Origin: Eunapius fragilis
Taxonomy: Eukaryota; Porifera; Demospongiae; Spongillida; Spongillidae
Direction: 5' to 3'
Assembly: GCA_963681505.1 (NCBI GenBank)
Contig: OY811971.1
Span: forward strand, 22,275,962 to 22,339,961
DNA: 64,000 nucleotides
Shown here: positions 35,579 to 45,600 of the stretch, piece after piece
Position numbering within the stretch: the stretch's first letter is position 1
Layout: the number at the start of each line of letters is the position of its first letter
Position numbers and translations under genes: made by a program
The notes under the pieces: model-generated
Told to the model about the DNA's origin: nothing
The model's input: only the letters and a program-made list of their open reading frames with translations
Database searches by the model: none

Positions 35579-38500
35579 AGTACATGAAGAATCTATGTAA
35601 ATAAACTATATTCGTGTTACTGTACTTATTATTTGGTGCAGTGCTAGCAAATGTTATTCATAAAGTGGTTAGCTGCTATGAATTAATTTATCTGTTGCAG
35701 CTGTCAACTTGGCCATTGCTTTGTTTCTTTGGTCGCGACTTCAATGTTGTGTTGTAAACGCACGGCCATTGTTTGTACAATTCAGTAAGGCGAGTTATCT
35801 CATCCGTTGTCCAAACAACATTACTAAAGCATCTTATTTGGCAATTACGTATTTGCAATGAATACACTTAGGATGTCGGTATTTGCAATGAATACACTTA
35901 GGATGTTGGTACTTTGATGTTAGCGGCAACAATGTTGCTTCGAATAGACTAATCCCAGGAACCGTGTTGCGTGTTGGGCGCAACACACAACATAGGGCCA
36001 TACACTAGGCAACATTTCGGCGCGCAATGTGTTACGTGCCGAAATGTTGCCTAGTGTAGGGCCACCTTAAGGCTGCTGCTGCTGTGTTGGTTGTACCACA
36101 TTATTCACACACATTTTTTAGCTACATTGTTTTGATGAAGCAAGTACATTGTAACTTGGTATGATACAATTGTATGTGCCACTCATCTGCATGACCATTA
36201 CAGTAGGTGATATACACCTGTACATGTATGTGTGTGGTCATGTTTATATTCCATTCACATTTAGAGTGACAAGTACGTCAACCTCAAGGCCATACAGGAT
36301 GACCTGATACTTATGGTCAAGAATGCACACCACTTTAATGAACCTAACTCTGAAATATACAAGGTAGGGAGGGGGCTCTTGTAATCCCCCATGTCTGATG
36401 TCATGTGACCTTGGCATGTTCCTACGTAGATGGCTAGCATCCTCAAGAAACACATCATTGCTAAGTGTTTGGAGTTGGAGAGGAAGTATCAGACAGTGGT
36501 CAAGACTCTGTGAGTACTTTGTGGAGCACATGCATGTTACTGTTAGTGCTGTACTGATAATTAGAGCACCCTATTGTACTGTGTGCATGTGTGCTTATGT
36601 GTAGGTGTGTATGTGCACGTGTGTATTTGTGTGTAACAAAAGGTATGGGTGGTGTGTGTGACATTGCCCCCTGTGTATCCACAGACCGGTGGTGGCCAAG
36701 GGATCTATGAAGAGAGTATCTCTCTCAGAGAGCAGTGGCAAGCCATCCCCAGCGGTACCTGGTGAGGAGGTGGGGTCAAAGGTCAAGCACAAGGAAGATG
36801 ATGAATATTCTGATGTAGAACTGGCGGGAAGGTAAGGGGTTTGGCTAATAGGAGGGAAGGTAAGGGGTGTGGCTAATATGAATAGTGGTAAGGGGTGTGG
36901 CTAGGATGCTGTCTTGACAGGTACATGTGTGAGGTAAGGGATATTATCTTTCCCTCAGTGATGGGAGCTCTGATGTCTACAACGACAGTATCAGTGATGC
37001 AGCTGAGCAGGACAGACAGGAGGAGGGGATGCAGGAAGGGGAGGGAGAGAGTCAAGACGAGAAGGAAGATGAACTGTTGAGGAAGATGAAGAAGGAGCAA
37101 TGTGCATCTGATGAGGACCCAATCCGCAGGGTGTTAAAGGTACTGTACATGTACTGTAGGCCATCTTTGATACAACTGTGGTGAGCTACCAGGTGGCTGT
37201 ATGTTAGTTGGGCGTAGTCCCACCTTGGCGTCTGCATAAGGTCGGGTATCACTCCCATACTGTTTTTATTCAGGTGTATTAGATCAATGAGTTTGGGGGC
37301 ATTATACAATCGATAACCATGAATAAACATGTAAATAAATGTGAACAGGTTTTAGCTTGCTAGCAGCTGCAGTATGTTTTGCCTTGGGTGTGGTAGTGAT
37401 GTTCCAAAAGCGAATGATAGAAGAGCTCTGGATACTCCAGACGCTGAAGATGTTACTGTTGTGTGGAGTTATTTAATATTTGAGAATCCGACTGGTATTG
37501 AATTTCACAATATAGATGCAAATGCCACTGGCAAGCAAGCATATATGTAGCAGAGGCTTTTTCCAAAACTGGTAGGCAGAACAGCAAAAACGTTACTCCA
37601 TACATTCCTAGCTGTCAATTCAATTAATTATAATTAATTGAATTGAACTAATAAATTTGCACATAAATGTGCTAGTAGCTTCTGCATAAGGTACCACTCC
37701 TACATGTATAAGCATTTTCGGGACTTCTGTTTTACTGTTGACACCATTATCATTGATGTAATCATTGGTGTATTGTCTGGTCTCATCCTGTGCTCTTATG
37801 TGGTCATACATAGTTTTATTTGTTCTTCCCTCATGTGCAGTACAAGAGGCTACCCTCCATCAAGAAGCGTCTCATGGCCATCTATAGGGTCCTGGTCCAG
37901 TACAGGGACCCTGCTGATGGGAGGGTCATCACTGAGCTGTTTGTGAAGCGGCCGTCACCAAAGATGTACCCTGAGTACTACACCATCATCAAGTGTCCTA
38001 TTGATCTGAAGGAGATATACCTGAAGATCAGAGAACTCAAGGTGTGGTACCTGTGTGTGTGTGTGCACGTGTGTTGTGTGCATGTGTGTTTGTATGTGTT
38101 ATTTTTGTGTACACTTATGTTGTGTGTATGCTTCCAACGTGCATGTACATTAGATATTAAATAAAATGAAAAGGTTTTGTCAGCTGCAACGGGCATCTAG
38201 TTAATTAAATTGTGTTATGAAATGAAAAAACGGATACAACCATACATGTGTGTGAATGAAATGGTTTTGTCGTCACTATTAATTGGATAATTTGTCTTTA
38301 CAATTTCCAACTACAATTCTGTCATTTCATGACCTAGCGATGTTCCTTGATGTGTTCTTCTCCTTGGCAGTATGATAACTTGGAAGATCTGTTGGCAGAC
38401 GTAAACCAGATGGTCACTAACGCCTGCCTGTTCAATGAAGAAGGGTCGCAAGTCTATACAGTACGTTATGGGGAGGTGAAGGGGAGGCTATCCTACACAG

Positions 38501-41500
38501 GGGTGGGGTGCATGCACAATTATTTACTGTTTTCTGTTAACTGAGTGGATGCACTGTTATTGTTTTCCCATGCGACCTGTTTTGTGCCGTCCTCCACCTC
38601 CTCCTCCTCCCTCCTCCACCTCCTCCTCCCTCCTCCACCTCCTCCTCCCCAGGATGCCATTACTCTGGGAAGGCTGGCTCAGGAGGCCTACAGGTGCTTA
38701 CAGGAGGGATGGCCGGAGACCAGGGGCAGAGATAAGGGACTGGAAAGACTGCAGGCCATCTCTGATGTCGTCCAGGTAGCCCCGCCCACTCCTTCAAACC
38801 TCCAACAACTACGTATGGGAGCATTGCTGGAAGCCGTGAAGTCATGTGTGGTGAGTGCATGTGGGAGGAAGTGTAAGGGAGGGGGAGGAGGGATGTGCAG
38901 GAAGGAGTACAGCATTTAATTAATGCAAATGGCTCATAATCGGATCTATAAGTATTCAATGAATCTTTAATGGATCGTCTATCGACTATCTTTTTTAAAC
39001 TTGAGAAGGTATGTTTCTTTACCTTGTGACATTCAAGACTTCAATTCAAGCCTACAATTCCGCCCCCTTTTTTGGTCAACGTAGGTGTGATTCACGCGTG
39101 CAAGGATAGGGCGCGCTAAAATTGCTAAAGTCTATGGTGCACGTGATTCGTTTCCAATCCCTCTATATATTATCTTTGAATTAATGCACTGCACCATTTC
39201 TTCTAGGGATCAAATGGACGACAGCTGTGGGTGTCCTTTAAGGAGCTGCCATGTGCTGGGGTAAGTGTGCACATATGGTGTGGGGGTGTGGTCATTCCTC
39301 CTCCTCCCCTCTCCAACAGATGGGTCCAGATTACATCACTGTTGTTAAGAAGAACATTGACGTGCAGACCATATCCAGCAAACTGCAGTCTGGACAGGTG
39401 GGTGTGGTCATAATGGGGTGTGGCCTTGAATGACGTATCCATGCAGTACTCCAATGTGGAGCTTCTGTACGATGACATCACAGCAATGTGCACCAACATA
39501 GGCAAAGTGTCTGCTCCAGAGAGCGATCTCTACAAGGTATGTGATGAGGGTCAAGGTATGTGATGAGGGTCAAGGTATGTGATGAGGGTCAAGGTATGTG
39601 ATGAGTGTCAAGGTATGTGATGGTTATGTACGCATATCTCAGTAACTTTGGAGTACTGTACAAAATTTTATCTCCTGAAAAATGTCATAGAAGCTCAATT
39701 TCACATACATGTATGTAAAAACACATACAAGGCACATTGACAATATCTACATGTATATACACACACACACACATACACACACACACACTCAAAAAAGGGC
39801 CTGTGTTTAATGTATGTGAAACTGAGCGAGCTTCTCAGGAAATATTTTTGATGTGATGGCTATAAATGGCTTCCACCCCTTTCAGGATGCCATGGTGTTG
39901 TATGAAGCAGCCATGCAGAAGTATCTCCAGCTAACAGGTTAGTTTGTTGGTGCACAGTGGTCAGTTAATGGCATACACATCCATGTCTGTACAAACACTT
40001 ACACACACACACATGTACAAACTTTTACACATGTACTGTATGTGTGTGTTGTAATGCACCACTGCATACAGCCCCAGAGAGAGATACCTACGTACTACCC
40101 AATGCAATCTATAGCGTGCAGCAGATCCTCAGAGATATCCTGATGAAGACCCTCGACTACAAGGTGAGGTACATCGCCTAGTGGGCTCTAATTAGACAGG
40201 TGTTATTAATAGTTACATAGTTAAAATAATGCATGTATGGTGTAAAGGCAGCGAAAAGGGACCTAGTGCATATGATAAAAATCTCATCAAAGTCCACACT
40301 TGCTGTACGCATAATTAAAAATTCAGGCCACTGTTACTCCACGATGGACAGGCTAATTTCCTGTGCATAAGATAGAAGTTGTAGAGGACATAGGTGTCTC
40401 TTTGAGAATGAAATAGTTTGAAAACTTGAAAAAATATGCGTTAGGTCCCTTTTCGTTGCCTAGATCCCATATATTGCCTGGAGTGCTGCAATTAGGGTGG
40501 GTGCATTGCAGATGTTATTAATAGTTATTACTGCAGGACCCATCATCAGGCAAGAAGCCTTTGGACTCCCTGTTGGGTGTTACAGTGACCCAGGAGGCAG
40601 CAAGAGAAAAGACAGAGTTAGTGGTGGCCATATTAATGGGAAGGATGCATATTTAATTCTGTCACGTACCCCTCCCCTTTCATCACTAACCCCTCCCCTC
40701 ACGTACTCCATTATTGTAACCATCAACTCACCCCACACCTCCATACCCTCTCCCTCCTCCCATCAACACCTCTCCTCCCCATCACCTCCCCTCCTCCCCA
40801 TCACCTCACCTCCCCATCCCACAGGTCTCCTCCCAGAAGGAGGACTTTTGGACTGGCCAAGATGAGGATGTGGGCGGGGGAGGGCAAGTACCGGAGGTTG
40901 GACCAGCTGCAGGCTGACCTCCTTGCAGTGTTCAGGCAGGCCAGGGAGGAAGGAGGGAAGGACTCGCAGGTCAGTCTGAGAGAGAGGTGGAGTTTGGCTT
41001 CCCTCAGGAGGGCGTGTCTTTATTGACTCCACCCCCTTTTTGTTTGATCCCTTTCAGATGCACATAGATGCAGTGACCCTTCAGAAGGTGTTCATTAACA
41101 TTAGAGATGAGTTATGTGAGGATGGGAAGCGTCTTTGGAGCCCAGCTCTGGAGCAGCTCACCTTGAGGTGAGTGGGTGTGGCTTGTTGGGTATGGAAACA
41201 GATCATGTGACTTGTGGTAATTGAGGGAGGAACCCACACATTTAGCTATGCTTAACTGAGTTAACCCTTATGTAGGAAGGTCTGGGGAGGAAGTTTGGGG
41301 AGAAGGTATTTAGATATTCTGTTTTTTGCGTTCCCCTAGCCATTTGGATGCTGAAGTGCCAATGTTGTCCAATTTTTCTGAAGAGAGGGAGTCCACTCCA
41401 GCAGAGAGCAGCGCTTCAGAGTCTGCTGGTGATAAGGTGATCATTGAGAGTTATGAATCCTAACCCCCCAGCCCACTTCATGTACATACCGGTATTAACC

Positions 41501-41765
41501 ATGCATGTGGCTCAGTTGTATTCCAATGTTGGTAGTTGCAGTGTTGTTGATTTCAGAATTATATTTAAAATGCCGGTCCAGTGATTGCACTGACGTGAAC
41601 GTTGTTGTCATGGCAACACCTTTACAGGTGGTGCTTCCAGATGAGACCAGCCGTGAGTACGTCCAGGAGACCACCCATGAAGGAAAGGTGTACAGGACTG
41701 GAGATATCGTGTACATCGGTCCTAGGTTTGGAGTTTGGTGTACAGTACTTGTTATGGCAGCCACT

Positions 41766-41815
<50 letters not shown>

Positions 41816-42505
41816 ACACACATGCTTGTGCGCTGTCATCAAGGGCGGGTCCAACATGAATAATAAATGAGAGGGAGGGGCGGAAGAGTTGCCATGTCGA
41901 CCTAGGGGTATGGTGAGAGATGTAGCATGTGCATATGCAGATAGAAGGAAAGCGCTGATTTTTTTTTTTTATTCGAAACACCAATATAGTGCATATGGAT
42001 AATTATATTCATAATTGTTATTGAAGGGGGGGGGGGGGGGGGGGGCCTTGCTGGATCTGCCCTTGCTTTCTAATTCTAATTTGGAAGCAGACCTGTGTAA
42101 TAAGATTTTATGCTCGCCTCCATTTTTCAGAAAATCGGGTTCCAAATCTCACATAGCCTTGATAGAGGGAATTTGGAAAGATGGATCAGGCACATTTGTA
42201 AGTATCTTATCCCCATATGACCGTCACATGATTTTGGGTCCTCTCCTCCAGTGGTTGGATGGCTGCTGGTTTTATCGTCCAGAAGAAACCTTTCATCTTT
42301 CTTCTAGGAAGTTCTATGAGAAGGTCAGCAGTATGGAGGGGAAAGGGACAGGTGTCCTTACTAGTCCCCATTCCTACAGGAGGTGTTCAAGAGTGATTTC
42401 CACAGCATAGCCAGGTTCTCAGAGGTCCAGGGAACATGTTATGTCATGTTCATTAAGGACTATGTCAGGTTCTTTCCAGAGGTACATGTGTATGTGTATG
42501 CGTTG

Positions 42506-42549
<44 letters not shown>

Positions 42550-42667
42550 CTGTGCGTGTGTGCGTGCATTTGCTAGATGAGTGTGTGTTCCTGTCCTTCC
42601 AGTGATTGTTAATGTTCCTGGATCTGACTACAGAGCAGATGTTTCATTGTGTGTGTTCATGCCCACT

Positions 42668-42698
<31 letters not shown>

Positions 42699-45600
42699 TA
42701 TCTTCACATATGCTACTGTAGGGCCAAAAATTTTCGGATGGACAAAATTTTCGGATGGCAGATATTTGCATATTCAAACTGCACTAAAAAATATCAGAAT
42801 CCCAGCATTCGAAAATAGTTTCGCGTCCAATCTAATTCGATTTCTACCGCTTTTGTGACAGCTATACATTATATCGTACATATACATCCTAAAATATCTT
42901 ATAGCTTATTACGGTACTAAACAACCATTACGTAAAAATTGTATACGGTACTTCTGAAATGCAAATATTTGCTATGCGAAATTTTTTGGCCCTACAGTAG
43001 CACATGTGAAGATAGCACGTGTGTGTGTGTGTGCATGCACATGCACACACACACACACGTGCTATCTTCACATGTGCTATGACCTGACCATATCTTAACA
43101 TGTGCTATGACCTGACCATATCTTCACATGTGCAGGGCTTTGGTGAGGATGATGTCTATGTGTGTGAGTCCAGGTACATGCACCGATGCAAGGGATTCAA
43201 GAAGATAAAGGTAACGGCACCACCTCTTTGTATACACAATTTGGGCATAGGTCTGGGTACCAGATGAGTTGACCATATATGCAATGTAATCTGTTCCTCT
43301 TATCCTCAAAGGTGTGGAACATTCTGCCCGGTCCCCAGCCCAAACTGCTGCTACGATCGTCCCAGCTGACATTGAACAGGGTGCCTTCTGTGTTTGCCAA
43401 GATGAAGTCTGGTGGGAATGAGGGTGATGATGGGGAGGAGGTGGGGGAGGACAGCACGCTGAAGGACTCCCTGGGGATGTCCTTCTACTACAACTTCCAC
43501 AGTGTTCCCGTCTCTGTTACTAACCCGGAACATCAGTGTACCTACTACGAACAGTTTTGTATTGATGATAATACCTTCAGGACAGGTGGGTGGTTTCTAT
43601 GGTAACCAGTGTGCTGTTATATGAAGTGGGCGTTTCTCTTGAAAAAAGGTGATTTTGTCTATGTGAGGTCAGACCAGCAGTTTCCCTACATAGCTAGGAT
43701 AGACAGAATGTGGACTGATGCCAAGTAAGTGATTTAACATTACATAACCTGTGTACACACATGTATATGCGTACATATATACATACGTACATGCATGCAT
43801 GCATACATGTACTTACATGCATGCATGGATGCGTACATTCATACATACATACATGCATACATGCATACATACATACATTCATACATACATGTACATACAT
43901 ACATGCATACATACATACATACATACATACATACATACATACATACATACATACATACATACATACATACATCCACACACACATACATAAATACTTGAAA
44001 CTGTATATAGTACACTTGTTGCCCTTGGTAACCTCTCCCATTGCTTCAATTATAGTGACGACCCCTGGTTCAGGGGACCCTGGTTTGTGCGCCCCCAGGA
44101 GGTGACCCACCTCCCAACCAGAATGTTCCTTCACAAGGAGCTGTTCATGAGCAACATCCAGGACACTAACCCAATGAGGAGCATCATTGGGAAGTGTGCC
44201 GTGCTCTTTGTCTCTGACTACTGCAAATGTGAGAACAAATGCTTTCAATATTCATGTGCATCCTATCACATCCTTCATATCATTTAAATTTATGTGGGGG
44301 GGGTGGGGGGGGGGGGGGGGGGGTAAAAGTCATATTATTCAGTCATCGTTTTCACCAATCATGGTGGTAGTTAAAATCGATGAATAAAAAGAAAGCTTTG
44401 GCTACCTCTATTACTCCCATGGTTGTCATTTTCTTGTCTGTTTTGCCATTCCTCCTCTCCAGTGCGCCCAACTGAAGTGCCCGAAGATGATGTGTTTGTG
44501 TGTGAGTGTCGCTATAATGAGGTGGACAAAGACATCAGGCGGCTCAAAGGATTACGTGTAAGTCCTGGCGATTCATTGCTCATCCCTCTGTCACACTGTC
44601 CCTACAACCCACCAACCATATAGCATTACCTGCTGTCAAAGTCAATAGTACAGGACGAGACCCTGTTCTTTGATAAAGAAATACAGATTATGAGGGTCCC
44701 TTCTCCCAAGTACTTCCCTAAGATATCCCTCATCAAAGAGGCCTCGTCTTCCAAACCGCTCCCACCACCTCTGGCAGACCACACCCAAGTGACCGCCTCC
44801 CCTACCCCCACCCCCACGGTGGGGAGTGCCATGAACAACCTGCCCTGCCTCCAAGGGGGGAACATCTTGAACCTAAATCCAGCCCTCCTCCAAAGCCTGC
44901 TCTCTGCTGTGCACATGTCTTCAACCTCCAAACAGCCAATAGTGATACCTCTGCCACAGCAGCAGCAGCAGCAGCAGCAACAGCCTGTGGCCACCACACC
45001 TGCTCCTGCTCTATCTACTACTCCACAGCCCTCCACCTCCTCCTCCTCCGTAAGTCACCACACCACCATCTGTGGGCAGCCGTTTTTGTTGTGATCGCTG
45101 AGGTAGCCATCTTTTGTTGATTTATTGCGTTCTGAACCGTAGAAACTCGGGGCGTTCCCTTTTGCCTGTCGCTGGGAGAATTGCAAGGAGGTGTTCAGAG
45201 ATGCAGTGGACCTGGCCAACCATCTCCTGGTGGTGAGGTCACAGGACGTTGATGGGCACCTTGTTAAAGAAGGTACATGTATGGGACTATGGGGCTAGAG
45301 AGAGTATTTAGTAGGAGATTTTAATCATGTGTGTCCAATTATTGGGTTGTAAATTTCCGCTATTGCTAGTTTAGTTCCTTTCTTTATTTGGCAGGGGGTG
45401 GGGCTTTTCATTATAATTTTGTATAACTTTGGTCTTATTTATTGGTATGCAAATATTTGTTTTTGAAAAATGTACATTGTAGTAATATTTGATTTATGGT
45501 TGACAATTGTCATACCACTGAGGTTATATTGTCCTCTCCCTGCATCAGCTGATGGTAGCTACTACTGCCAGTGGTCTCAGTGTCCAAGGAACCCGTCCCT

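Larger units (their letters stand above)
34413..36071. mobile_element. PIF/Harbinger DNA transposon, internally deleted
   Basis: Terminal inverted repeats AAGGTGGCCATACAC (left) and AAGGTGGCCCTACAC (right, complement strand) bound a + strand transposase remnant and a minus-strand MADF/Myb-like remnant, the usual two-gene layout of the superfamily. The right end carries a 69-bp hairpin (about 35995-36063) built on GGCAACATTTCGGC. No target duplication is clear. The element is absent between R6 and exon 8 in PBRM1 copies 1 and 3, so it inserted into the parental intron after the duplications or was lost from the copies. Confidence 0.8.

Noticed and set aside
20030-41330. A single giant multi-bromodomain gene running from 7 kb to 48 kb
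   Set aside because: The upstream blocks lack start exons, contain nonsense, frameshift and splice lesions, and repeat the same exons 8-22. Only the exons from 26298, continuing at 36265, form a continuous frame.
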